From positions 179,295 through 243,294 of the forward strand of contig CAWKIV010000021.1 in NCBI GenBank assembly GCA_963849885.1: a stretch of 64,000 nt of DNA, given 5' to 3'. Below, piece by piece: positions 26,427-34,956 of this stretch. Below the pieces are notes generated by a model that saw nothing but the letters and a program-made list of their open reading frames with translations, was not told the origin of the DNA and did not search any database. The stretch comes from CADCTP01 sp963849885. GTDB lineage: Bacteria; Actinomycetota; Actinomycetes; Mycobacteriales; CADCTP01. Position 1 is the stretch's first letter, and each line of letters starts with the position of its first letter. The position numbers and the translations under genes were made by a program.

Positions 26427-27090
26427 CGCGGCGGGTGCCGGCGGTGCGGCCGGTAGCGGGATCGGTGCCGGCGCGGTCGGTGGTGCCGCCGGGGCGGACC
26501 CGGCCGACACCCTGGTGGTGACCACCGCGGAGCTGGAGCGGACCCGGCAGCTCACCGAGAGCGTGTCCCGGCAGCGGGACCGGCTGGCCGCGGACCGCGA
26601 CCGGCTGGCCCGGTCCCGGGACGACGTGGCCGCCGACCGGGACCGGCTGCGCCGGGACTACGAGATCCTCGCCGGCCGGCTGGACCGGCTGGAGCGGGCC
26701 GCCGCCGGGGCCCGGCAGGTGGTCGAGCGGGAGCCGACCCGGGTGCTCGCCGTGGATCCCCGGCCGGCCCCCGTCCCACCGTCCACGACGGACACCCGGG
26801 CCGACCGGGCCCACCGGCCCGGCCTGCTGCGCCGCCGCCCCGCCCCGGCCCGCCCGGCCGCCCCGCCCCCGCCGGCGCCGCCCCCGCTCCCGGCGTCCCG
26901 TCCCGGCGCCGGCGCCGGCCGGGCGCTGCGCCGGATCGTCCGCCGGCTCGTCACCCTGGCCGTGGTGCTGGTGCTCTTCGTGGTCGTCGGGGTGGTCGGC
27001 GCCGCCGCGCTCTTCGACACGACGCCGACCCGGGTGGCCGACCGGGTCGCCGTGTTCATCGACCAGGTCCGGACCGGAAGCGTCCCCTGA
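26353..27090 (+). CDS. Coiled-coil, single-pass membrane protein
   Basis: A 245-aa frame with a Gly/Ala-rich N-terminus, a strongly predicted coiled coil (about residues 55-115; repeated RDRLA, DRDRL and RRDYEILAGRL heptads), a Pro-rich linker, and a transmembrane segment (LVTLAVVLVLFVVVGVVGAAALF, about 198-220) with a short outside tail. It overlaps the kinase by 74 bp in the +1 frame. It could be a separate scaffold or the C-terminal half of the kinase. The start is uncertain (GTG 26353 or ATG 26395). Confidence 0.65.
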   Translation: MPGSAGVPGGAGGAMHGGGAAHGRDAAGAGGAAGSGIGAGAVGGAAGADPADTLVVTTAELERTRQLTESVSRQRDRLAADRDRLARSRDDVAADRDRLRRDYEILAGRLDRLERAAAGARQVVEREPTRVLAVDPRPAPVPPSTTDTRADRAHRPGLLRRRPAPARPAAPPPPAPPPLPASRPGAGAGRALRRIVRRLVTLAVVLVLFVVVGVVGAAALFDTTPTRVADRVAVFIDQVRTGSVP

Positions 27091-27093
27091 CCG

Positions 27094-27894
27094 GTGCTCC
27101 CCCTCCAGCCCCCGGGGCTCGTCCGCGCCCGGCTGCTCCGTACCGGCCAGCCGGAGCTGCCGCTCGTCCCGGGTGAGGCGCTGTCCTTCGGCCGGTCCGC
27201 GCCGCGATCCACAGTGGACCTCGTGGTGAGCGACAGCCCGCGGGTGAGCCGGCGCGCCGGCACCCTGGACGTCACGCCGTTCGGCGTGCTGCTGTCCAAC
27301 ACCGGCTCCAACCCGCTCTTCGTGGACGAGGCGGCCACCCGGCACACCATCCGGGCGGGGCAGGCGCACCTGGTCACCGACGGCCGGGTGCGGATCGGCT
27401 TCCCCGGCACCGAGGACGGGGTGGAGCTGGAGGTGACCGGCGCCGTCCGGCCCGCGGACGCGGCCGGCGGGCCGGGCGCGGCCGAGACGACCGCGGAGCA
27501 GACCCGGCCGGCGTGGTCGCTGCTGGAGGGCACCGCGTACTTCGCCTGCCTGGTGGCGCTGTGCGAGCCCACCCTGCGGCACCCGGACAGCCCGTGGATC
27601 CCGACCAGCCAGCAGGTCGCGGACCGACTGTTCGAGCGCGGGCTGCTGCCGGAGGCGCGGACCGCCGACTGGGTGGACCGCCGGCTGGACGACGTCCGGG
27701 AGAAGCTCCCGGTCGGCGAGCGGCCGTGGTCGGCCGCCCGGGCCCGCCGGGCCACCGAGGCCGAGCAGGAGCAGGCGCTGGCCCGGGAGCGGTCCGGCGC
27801 GCCCCGCCGCGGCGGCCGCAAGGAGCAGCTGGTCGAGTTCGCCGTCTCCTCCGGCATCGTCACCCTGGCAACCGTCCACCGCCTCCTCGGCTGA
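27094..27894 (+). CDS. FHA-domain protein
   Basis: A 266-aa protein whose N-terminal 110 residues have FHA-fold landmarks: SFGRSAP, the SPRVSRRAG strand and SNTGSNPLFVD, which bind phosphothreonine in true FHA domains. The C-terminal half (about 135-265) resembles a helical winged-helix-like region with SLLEGTAYFACLVALCEP and TSQQVADRLFERG. It starts 3 bp after the coiled-coil gene. It is probably the reader of phosphorylation by the upstream kinase. GTG start. Confidence 0.75.
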   Translation: MLPLQPPGLVRARLLRTGQPELPLVPGEALSFGRSAPRSTVDLVVSDSPRVSRRAGTLDVTPFGVLLSNTGSNPLFVDEAATRHTIRAGQAHLVTDGRVRIGFPGTEDGVELEVTGAVRPADAAGGPGAAETTAEQTRPAWSLLEGTAYFACLVALCEPTLRHPDSPWIPTSQQVADRLFERGLLPEARTADWVDRRLDDVREKLPVGERPWSAARARRATEAEQEQALARERSGAPRRGGRKEQLVEFAVSSGIVTLATVHRLLG

Positions 27895-28066
27895 GCAGGC
27901 TCACCCCGGCCGGAATGACTCAGCCCGACTCGCGTCGGGAGGCGCGGGTGCCGTACCACCTGCCGAGCACCGCCAGGGCCGCCGTGAGCCCGCGCCGAGC
28001 ACCAGCAGCCGCGTCGCGGACATGCCGTGAGTCGAGGAGTGCCGGCACGCCCGTATCCTCGGTCGG

Positions 28067-29443
28067 GTGAGCTTGGCGCTGTACGACACGGGCACCCGTT
28101 CGGTGCGGGAGTTCATCCCGCTCGTCCCCGGTCAGGCGTCGGTCTACTACTGCGGCGCCACCGTCCAGGCCGCGCCACACATCGGTCACCTCCGCTCCGG
28201 GCTCAACGTCGACGTGCTGCGGCGCTGGCTGGAGCACTCCGGCCTGACCGTGACGATGGCGCGCAACGTCACCGACATCGACGACAAGATCCTCGCCGTC
28301 GGGGCGGCCGAGGGCGTGCCCTGGTGGCAGATCGCCTTCCGCAACGAGCGGGCCTTCACGGCGGCGTACGAGGCGCTCGGCGTGCTCCCGCCGACCGTCG
28401 AGCCGCGGGCCACCGGGCACGTGCCGGAGATGATCGTGCTGATGCGCCGGCTGATCGACGCCGGCCATGCGTACGCGGCCGGCGGCGACGTCTACTTCGC
28501 GGTCCGCACCTGGCCGGCGTACGGGCAGCTGTCCGGCCAGCAGGTGTCGGCCATGCAGCAGGGCGAGCCGACCGGGGCGAAGCGGGACCCGGTCGACTTC
28601 GCGCTCTGGAAGGGCGCGAAGCCGGGCGAGCCGGCCTGGGACACCCCGTGGGGCGCCGGCCGGCCGGGCTGGCACCTGGAGTGCTCGGCGATGTCGACGA
28701 AGTACCTGGGGCCGACCTTCGACATCCACGGCGGCGGCCTGGACCTGGTCTTCCCGCACCACGAGAACGAGCAGGCCCAGTCGCACGCGGTCGGGGACGG
28801 CTTCGCCCGCTGGTGGTTCCACAACGGGATCCTGACGCTCGGCGGCGAGAAGATGAGCAAGTCGCTGGGCAACTCGCTCATCGTCGCCGACATGCTCCGG
28901 CGGTGGCGGCCGGTGGAGCTGCGCTACTACCTCACCGCATCGCACTACCGGTCCACTGTGGACTACTCGGAGGAGGCGCTGGGTGAGGCCGCGGCCGGCT
29001 ACCGGCGGCTGGAGGGCTTCCTGGTCCGGGCCGGCGAGCTGGTCGGCGAGCAGCCGCCCGGCCCGCTGCCGGCCGCGTTCGCCGCGGCCATGGACGACGA
29101 CCTGGCCGTGCCGCAGGCGCTGGCGGTGGTGCACAGCGCCGTCCGGGAGGGCAACGCCGCGCTCGGCTCGGGGGACAAGGCGCTGGTGACCGAGCGGTAC
29201 GGGGAGGTCCGGGCGATGCTCGGCGTGCTCGGCCTCGACCCGCTGGCCGAGCCGTGGCGGGACGACCGGCACACCGATCTCACCGGGGTGGTGGACGCGC
29301 TGGTCGGCGTCGCGCTGGACCAGCGGCAGGAGGCCCGCCGCCGCAAGGACTACGCGGCCGCGGACACCATCCGGGCCCGGCTCACCGCGGCCGGCATCAC
29401 CGTCGAGGACACCCCCTCCGGCTCCCGCTGGACCCTCACATGA
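28067..29443 (+). CDS. cysS: Cysteinyl-tRNA synthetase
   Basis: CysS (458 aa) charges tRNA-Cys and belongs to class Ia. The zinc/active-site Cys is in YYCGATVQ, the HIGH motif in APHIGHLRSG, the second zinc motif in WHLECSAMS, HHENE follows, and KMSKS is in GGEKMSKSLGN. It uses GTG. Position upstream of rlmB is as in many actinobacteria. Confidence 0.96.
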   Translation: MSLALYDTGTRSVREFIPLVPGQASVYYCGATVQAAPHIGHLRSGLNVDVLRRWLEHSGLTVTMARNVTDIDDKILAVGAAEGVPWWQIAFRNERAFTAAYEALGVLPPTVEPRATGHVPEMIVLMRRLIDAGHAYAAGGDVYFAVRTWPAYGQLSGQQVSAMQQGEPTGAKRDPVDFALWKGAKPGEPAWDTPWGAGRPGWHLECSAMSTKYLGPTFDIHGGGLDLVFPHHENEQAQSHAVGDGFARWWFHNGILTLGGEKMSKSLGNSLIVADMLRRWRPVELRYYLTASHYRSTVDYSEEALGEAAAGYRRLEGFLVRAGELVGEQPPGPLPAAFAAAMDDDLAVPQALAVVHSAVREGNAALGSGDKALVTERYGEVRAMLGVLGLDPLAEPWRDDRHTDLTGVVDALVGVALDQRQEARRRKDYAAADTIRARLTAAGITVEDTPSGSRWTLT

Positions 29444-29449
29444 CCCGCC

Positions 29450-29505
29450 GATCTTGGTTGACTCAACGCTGTCGGGCCTCCGTCGAGGTTGACCCGGCCA
29501 AGATC
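29450..29505. repeat. Palindromic element between cysS and rlmB
   Basis: GATCTTGG (29450-29457) and CCAAGATC (29498-29505) are perfect 8-bp inverted arms; inside are partly complementary GTTGACTCAAC and GAGGTTGACC stretches. It could be a REP-like element or an attenuator ahead of rlmB. Because the arms are AT-richer than the surroundings they stand out. Confidence 0.55.
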
Positions 29506-29523
29506 GACGTAGGGGTGGCGTAG

Positions 29524-30477
29524 ATGGCCGGCAATTCGCAGCGGCGGGGGGCCCGGCGGGGGACCGGCAGCAAGAAGGGCGCGGTGGTCGGCTCCGGCGG
29601 GGTCCGCCGGCGTGGCCTGGAGGGCCGCGGCCCGACGCCGCCGGCCGAGGCCCGCAAGGGTCACCCGGCCCAGCGCCGCGCCGCCGCCGCGTCCAAGAAC
29701 GCGGCCCGCAAGCCGGCCCGCGCCCGCGGCGAGACGCCCGAGCTGCTGGTCGGCCGCAACCCGGTGGTGGAGGCGCTGCGCGCGCAGATCCCGACCACGG
29801 CGCTCTACGTGGCGCAGGGCATCGAGCCGGACGAGCGGGTCGCCGAGGCGGTCCGCCGGGCCGCCGACCGCGGAGTGCCGGTCATGGAGGTCGGCCGGGC
29901 CGAGCTGGACCGGATGACCGGCGGGGTGCTGCACCAGGGCATCGGCCTGCAGGTCCCGCCGTACTCGTACGCGCACCTGGACGACGTCCTGGCCCGCGCG
30001 ACCGAGTCGCCGGACCCGGCGCTGCTGGTGGCGCTGGACGGGGTGACCGACCCGCGCAATCTGGGCGCGGTGGTGCGGTCGGCGGCCGCGTTCGGCGCGC
30101 ACGGGGTGATCGTGCCCGAGCGGCGGTCGACCCCGATGACCGCGACCGCCTGGCGGACCAGCGCCGGCGCGGCCGCCCGGCTGCCGATCGCCCGGGTGAC
30201 CAACCTGGTCCGCGCGCTCAAGGCGGCCCAGCAGGCCGGGCTGGTGGTGGTCGGGTTGGACGCGGACGGCGACGTGCCGCTGGACGACCTGGAGGCGGCG
30301 GTCGACCCGCTGCTGCTGGTGATCGGCTCCGAGGGCCGCGGGCTGTCCCGGCTGGTCGGCGAGACCTGCGACCTGCGGGTGTCGATCCCGATGACCGCGG
30401 ACACCGAGTCGCTCAACGCCGGCATCGCCGCCGCCGTCACCCTCGCCGACATAGCCCGCCGCCGCCGCACCCCCTGA
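29524..30477 (+). CDS. rlmB: 23S rRNA (guanosine-2'-O-)-methyltransferase RlmB
   Basis: A SPOUT/TrmH-family enzyme (317 aa) that methylates a 23S rRNA guanosine. A basic, Gly/Ala-rich N-terminal tail (about residues 1-70) precedes the substrate-binding domain starting LLVGRNPVVEAL, and the trefoil-knot motifs are clear: LDGVTDPRNLGAVVRSAAAF, LLLVIGSEGRGLSRL and VSIPMTADTESLNAGIAAAV. It follows cysS by 80 bp. Confidence 0.94.
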   Translation: MAGNSQRRGARRGTGSKKGAVVGSGGVRRRGLEGRGPTPPAEARKGHPAQRRAAAASKNAARKPARARGETPELLVGRNPVVEALRAQIPTTALYVAQGIEPDERVAEAVRRAADRGVPVMEVGRAELDRMTGGVLHQGIGLQVPPYSYAHLDDVLARATESPDPALLVALDGVTDPRNLGAVVRSAAAFGAHGVIVPERRSTPMTATAWRTSAGAAARLPIARVTNLVRALKAAQQAGLVVVGLDADGDVPLDDLEAAVDPLLLVIGSEGRGLSRLVGETCDLRVSIPMTADTESLNAGIAAAVTLADIARRRRTP

Positions 30478-30509
30478 CCCGGCCCCCCACCCTGCCGCCC
30501 CTGCCTTCC

Positions 30510-30640
30510 GGCCCGCGCCCCCGAGTGACGGCGCGTCACGCCGTCCCCGAGTGACGGCGCGCGTCGCCGCTCAGTCGGGCGGCGCCGTCGCCGGTCGACT
30601 CGGGCGGGGCGTGCCGTCAGTCGGGCGGGTGTGCCGTCAG
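30510..30640. repeat. GAGTGACGGCGCG and GTGCCGTCAG repeats between rlmB and lacI
   Basis: Left half: two copies of CCCCGAGTGACGGCGCG (30519-30560). Right half: repeats of GTGCCGTCAGTCGGGCGG, the last of which contains the lacI stop (TCA at 30637-30639). The GAGTGACG core is the same as in the array next to mutY. No gene is visible in the gap. Confidence 0.75.
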
Positions 30641-31650
30641 ACAGCGGGCGGCGGGGGTGCGGTGGAGTCGCGGACGACGAGGCGGGGGCGGAAGACGCGG
30701 GAGTGCGCCGGCGCCGGGTCGCTCTCCAGCTCGGCCAGCAGCCCGTCCACCGCGGCCGCCGCGATCTCCGGGATCGGCTGGGCCAGCGTGGTCAGCGCCG
30801 GCGTGCAGTACGACGCCAGCGGGATGTCGTCGAAGCCGACCACGGACAGGTCCCGCGGCACCTGCAGCCCGCGGTGCTGCGCCTCGCTGATCGCGCCGAG
30901 CGCCATCAGGTCGGACGAGCAGATCACCGCGGTCGGCCGCGCCGCCTCCAGCAGCCGGGCCATCGCCTCGGCCCCGCCGGCCGGCCCGTACGGCGCGGTC
31001 GCGACCAGCTCCGGGCAGTGCCCGACCCCGGCCTCCTCCAGCGCGACCACCCAGCCGGCCGCCTTGAGCCGGCTCGGCATCGACCGGGCCGGTCCGCTGA
31101 CGAAGCCGATCCGCCGGTGCCCGAGCTCCAGCAGGTGTCGGGTGGCCAGGTAGCCGGCGGCCTGCTCGTCCACGCCGACCTCGGGCACCTCCAGCGACGG
31201 CATCCCGCCGTTGACGAAGACCATGTGCACGCCCTCGTCCTTGAGCTGCCGGTAGTGGTCGTGCGACGCGGCGGTGTCGGTCGACTCGGGGGAGACGAAG
31301 ACCATGCCCTCGACGCCGCGGGCCAGCAGCATCCGGACGTACTCCTCCTCGCGCATGGTGGCCGAGCGCGTGTTGCAGAGCACGCTGGAGTAGCCGCGAC
31401 CGGCCGCCCGCGTCTCCAGCGCCTCGGCGAACGCGGGGAAGACCGGGTTGGACAGCTCGGGCACGAGCAGGCCGAGGGTGCCGGTGCGCTGCAGCGCGCC
31501 CAGCCCGCGCGGCGCGTACGGCCGCTCGGTGAGCACCTTGAGCACCCGGCGGCGGGTCTCCTCGTTCACCCCGGGGCGCCGGTTGAGCACCCGGCTCACC
31601 GTCGAGATGCTGACGCCGGCCGCTGCGGCGATCTCGGCCAGACCTGGCAC
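30637..31650 (-). CDS. LacI-family transcriptional regulator
   Basis: A 337-aa sugar-responsive regulator. The N-terminal HTH (LAEIAAAAGVSISTVSRVLN, residues 4-23) and hinge are followed by a periplasmic-binding-protein-like domain (GTLGLLVPELSNPVF through VVGFDDIPLASYCTPALTT). It diverges from the msiK-type ATPase gene 184 bp away, so sugar transport genes are likely targets. Confidence 0.92.
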   Translation of the reverse strand: MPGLAEIAAAAGVSISTVSRVLNRRPGVNEETRRRVLKVLTERPYAPRGLGALQRTGTLGLLVPELSNPVFPAFAEALETRAAGRGYSSVLCNTRSATMREEEYVRMLLARGVEGMVFVSPESTDTAASHDHYRQLKDEGVHMVFVNGGMPSLEVPEVGVDEQAAGYLATRHLLELGHRRIGFVSGPARSMPSRLKAAGWVVALEEAGVGHCPELVATAPYGPAGGAEAMARLLEAARPTAVICSSDLMALGAISEAQHRGLQVPRDLSVVGFDDIPLASYCTPALTTLAQPIPEIAAAAVDGLLAELESDPAPAHSRVFRPRLVVRDSTAPPPPAV

Positions 31651-31690
31651 CGCTGCCCTCCCCGGCCCGCTGGTCGCTGCCTGGCCACAC

Positions 31691-31717
31691 TTTGCACAAT
31701 CTCGGCAACTGTTTGCA
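31691..31717. promoter_or_regulatory. Paired TTTGCA motifs in the lacI-msiK gap
   Basis: TTTGCA occurs at 31691-31696 and again at 31712-31717, exactly 21 bp apart (two helical turns). The right copy belongs to a TTGCAA palindrome (31713-31718). Such half-sites are plausible contacts for the adjacent LacI protein. Confidence 0.4.
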
Positions 31718-31834
31718 AGAGCGGGTGTCCCACAGCGGTCATCCTGGTCACCTGGCGGCCGGGTCTTCTACTGTTGTCGCAGGTAGTTCCTCCGGCGCAG
31801 CATCGCCGGCTGATCGGGACGAGGGAGCAGCGGC

Positions 31835-32918
31835 ATGGCTGAGGTTCAGTACGTCGAGGCGTCGAGGATCTATCCGGGGAACCCGCCGGTGAAGGCGGTG
31901 AAGAATCTGAATCTGGATGTCGCTGATGGCGAGTTTCTGGTGTTGGTGGGGCCGTCGGGGTGTGGGAAGTCGACGGCGTTGCGGATGTTGGCGGGGTTGG
32001 AGGATGTGGATGAGGGGGAGATCCGCATCTCGGGTAAGGATGTGTCGCGTCGGCCGCCGAAGGATCGGGACATCGCGATGGTGTTCCAGAATTATGCGTT
32101 GTATCCGCATATGACGGTGGCGGACAACATGGGGTTCGCGCTGAAGCTGGCCGGGGTCAACAAGACCGAGCGGGAGCAGAAGGTGCGGGAGGCGGCGCAG
32201 CTGCTGGATCTGGAGCGGTATCTGGATCGGAAGCCGAAGGCGCTCTCGGGTGGGCAGCGGCAGCGGGTGGCGATGGGCCGGGCGATCGTCCGAGTCGCCG
32301 GCGGTGTTCTTGATGGATGAGCCGTTGTCGAACCTGGACGCGAAGTTGCGGGTGGAGACGCGGGCGAACATCGCCGCCCTGCAGGCCCGGTTGGGGACCA
32401 CGACGATCTACGTGACCCATGACCAGGTCGAGGCGATGACGATGGGGCATCGGGTCGCGGTGCTCAAGGACGGGGTGTTGCAGCAGGTCAACACCCCGCG
32501 GTCGTTGTATGACAAGCCGGGTAACGCGTTCGTGGCCGGGTTCATCGGCTCCCCGGCGATGAACCTGAAGACCGTCCCGGTCGCCGACGGCGCGGCCAAG
32601 CTCGGGCCGCTGGCGGTGCCGCTGCCCCGCGGCACCGCCGAGGGCCTGTCCCAGGTCACCCTGGGGGTGCGGCCGGAGGCGTTCTCGGTGGCCACCGACG
32701 GGCAGGACGGCCTGCCGCTGCGGGTCGACCTGGCCGAAGAGCTCGGCGCCGACGCCTACGTCTACGGCACCGCCGCCCTCGAAGGCGGCGAAGAGCAGAT
32801 GGTCGTGCGCGTCGACGGCAAACAGGTCCCCCACCTCGGCGACACCATGCACCTGGTCGTCGACCCCTCCGCCCTCCACCTCTTCCACCCCGAAACCGGT
32901 GAACGCCTCAGCGACTGA
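31835..32918 (+). pseudogene. msiK: Multiple-sugar ABC transporter ATPase (MsiK/UgpC type) with a +1 frame change
   Basis: The first frame encodes the N-terminal half: Walker A GPSGCGKST (about residue 40), Q-loop VFQNYALYPHMTV and signature LSGGQRQRVAMGRAIVR. At about 32288-32297 the expected Pro-Ala-Val-Phe-Leu-Met-Asp-Glu-Pro (Walker B) continues only in the +1 frame, which then runs through the D-loop, H-loop TIYVTHDQ and the TOBE-like C-terminus to 32918. MsiK energises several sugar importers. The 5' part uses many T/G-ending codons, while the part after about 32540 is typical C/G-ending. Error or real disruption cannot be told here. Confidence 0.75.
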
Positions 32919-32929
32919 CCGACTCCCAC

Positions 32930-32965
32930 GAGGGCCGGCACCCCCACCCCGGGGCGCCGGCCCTC
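32930..32965 (+). terminator. Hairpin terminator after msiK
   Basis: GAGGGCCGGC (32930-32939) pairs perfectly with GCCGGCCCTC (32956-32965), and CCCC/GGGG within the loop can extend it. It begins 11 bp after the msiK stop. Confidence 0.8.
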
Positions 32966-33143
32966 GCCACGTCCCCGCTTGACCTCGCGTCGGTGAGTGA
33001 CACGCTGCACCCGCAGCCCGGAAACTCACCGGCGACGGGGTCGAGCGGGAGGATTGTCGGGCGGCCGTGTCCGGACCGGGCCGGCGGCTCCGACGTCCCC
33101 GGTGAGCGGCGCCGCGAGGGCGCCGGAGGAAGGGGAGACTCCC

Positions 33144-33545
33144 GTGAAGTACATGATCCTGCTGTACGGCTCGCAGCGGAACTACGACGCCTTCGCCGGC
33201 AAGCCCGGCGGCGAGCCGGCCATGACGCCGGAGCAGATCGCCGCCGTGCACGAGCACATGGGCGCCCTGCACCAGAAGCTGGAGGAGTCGGGCGAGCTGG
33301 TCGACGCCCGCGGGCTGTCCGCGCCGGTGCACGCCCGCCGGGTGCAGCTGGCCGGCGGCGTCCCGGTGGTGACCGACGGCCCGTACCCGGAGACCCAGGA
33401 GGTCCTGGCCGGCTTCACGGTCGTCGACGTGGCGAGCATCGACCGGGCCGTCGAGATCGCCGCGCAGTTCGTCGATCCGAACGCCGAGGGGGAGTACGTC
33501 GACGTCCGCCCGGTCATCGACTCGGTCGAGGACCTCGAGGTCTGA
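33144..33545 (+). CDS. YCII-related (DGPF) domain protein
   Basis: A 133-aa protein of the YciI-like superfamily; MKYMILLYG at the N-terminus and VTDGPYPETQEVLAGF (the DGPF/DGPY signature, His/Asp pocket) identify it. The GTG at 33144 follows GGAGGAAGGGGAG. Members pair with SigJ-like sigma factors, as here (the sigma gene starts 12 bp downstream). The biochemical role is not established. Confidence 0.88.
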   Translation: MKYMILLYGSQRNYDAFAGKPGGEPAMTPEQIAAVHEHMGALHQKLEESGELVDARGLSAPVHARRVQLAGGVPVVTDGPYPETQEVLAGFTVVDVASIDRAVEIAAQFVDPNAEGEYVDVRPVIDSVEDLEV

Positions 33546-33557
33546 CGGTCCACGGCC

Positions 33558-34956
33558 GTGCCGACCGCATCCACCGGGGACGCCGCGGATGCCTCGGGCG
33601 CCGGGGGCGCCGGGGGCGCCGGTCGCGCCGGGAGCGCCGGGGGTGCCGGGAGCGCCGGGAGCGCCGGGCGCGCCGGGAGCGCCGGGAGCGCCGGGGCCGG
33701 GGGCGCCGGTCGCGCCGAGGATCTGCTGCGCCGGCTGGCGCCGCAGGTCCTCGGCGCGCTGGTCCGCCGGTACGGGCACTTCGACGCGGCCGAGGACGCG
33801 GTCCAGGAGGCGCTGCTGGCCGCCGCGCTGCGGTGGCCGGAGACCGGGGTCCCGGACAACCCGCGCGGCTGGCTGATCACCGTCGCCTCCCGCCGGCTGA
33901 CCGACCTGCTGCGCAGCGAGCAGGCCCGGCGGCGCCGGGAGGACGCGGTGGCCCGGCAGGCGCTGCCGGAGGACTGGCTGGCCCCGGCCGCCGACCGGCC
34001 CACCGAGGCGGGTGACGACACGCTGGTGCTGCTGTTCCTGTGCTGCCACCCGGCGCTGTCGCCGGCGTCCCAGATCGCGCTCACGCTGCGCGCGGTCGGC
34101 GGGCTCAGCACGGCCGAGATCGCCCGGGCGTTCCTGGTGCCGGAGGCGACGATGACCCGCCGGATCACCCGGGCCAAGCAGCGGATCGCCGCCGGCGGCG
34201 GCCGGTTCGGGCTGCCGCCGGCGGCGGAGCGGGCCGAGCGGCTCGCCGCCGTGCTGCACGTGCTCTACCTCGTCTTCAACGAGGGCTACGCGAGCACGGC
34301 CGGCCCGCGGCTGCACCGGGTCGAGCTGGCCACCGAGGCGATCCGGCTGACCCGGCTGCTGCACCAGCTGCTGCCCGACGACAGCGAGGTCGCCGGCCTG
34401 CTCGCGCTGATGCTGCTCACCGACGCCCGCCGGCCGGCCCGGACCGGTCCGCACGGCGAGCTGGTGCCGATGGCCGAGCAGGACCGCGGCCGGTGGAACG
34501 GGGCGTACATCGCCGAGGGCGTCGCGCTGGTCACCGAAGCGCTGCCCGCGCGGCCCGACCGGGCCGTACCAGCTGCAGGCGGCGATCGCGGCCGTGCACG
34601 ACGAGGCGCCCAGCGCGGCGGAGACCGACTGGCCGCAGATCCTCGCGCTGTACGAGGTGCTCCGCGGGATGGCCGACAACCCGGTGGTGGCGCTCAACCA
34701 TGCTGTCGCGGTGGCGATGGTGCACGGCCCGGCCGCCGGGCTCGAGCTGCTCGCCGGCCTCGCCGCGGACGAGCGGGTCGCCGGCGACCACCGGTTGCAC
34801 GCGGTCCGCGCGCACCTGCTGGAGCTGGCCGGCGACGCCGCCGGCGCCCGCGCGGCCTACCTGGCCGCGGCGGAGCGGACGCTCAGCCTGCCTCAGCAGC
34901 GCTACCTGCACGGGCGAGCAGCTCGGCTGTCTCCGCCTCCACCAGATCGGCGTTGA
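33558..34956 (+). pseudogene. SigJ-like (DUF6596) RNA polymerase sigma factor with a +1 frame change
   Basis: The first frame contains region 2 (VRRYGHFDAAEDAVQEAL), region 4 (LSTAEIARAFLVPEATMTRRITRAKQRI) and the family-specific LYLVFNEGYAS helix. At about 34545-34560 the homologous continuation (GPYQLQAAIAAVHDEAPS, then WPQILALYEVL to the C-terminus) is in the +1 frame. The N-terminal 50 residues are an odd Gly/Ala/Ser repeat. The protein pairs with the upstream YCII-domain gene. The last 74 bases overlap the convergent flavoprotein gene. Confidence 0.75.
33594..33716. repeat. GCCGGG-type 9-nt repeat tract at the 5' end of the sigma gene
   Basis: About thirteen imperfect 9-nt units of the form GGCGCCGGG/AGCGCCGGG encode a Gly-Ala-Gly-Ser run at the start of the sigma protein. 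The tract length is a multiple of three, so copy-number changes would keep the frame. The true start codon could also lie after it. Confidence 0.8.

Noticed and set aside
33589..33876. Collagen-like Ala-Pro-Gly protein in an alternative frame
   Set aside because: It is the same 9-nt repeat read in another frame; the sigma-factor frame continues into a conserved domain.
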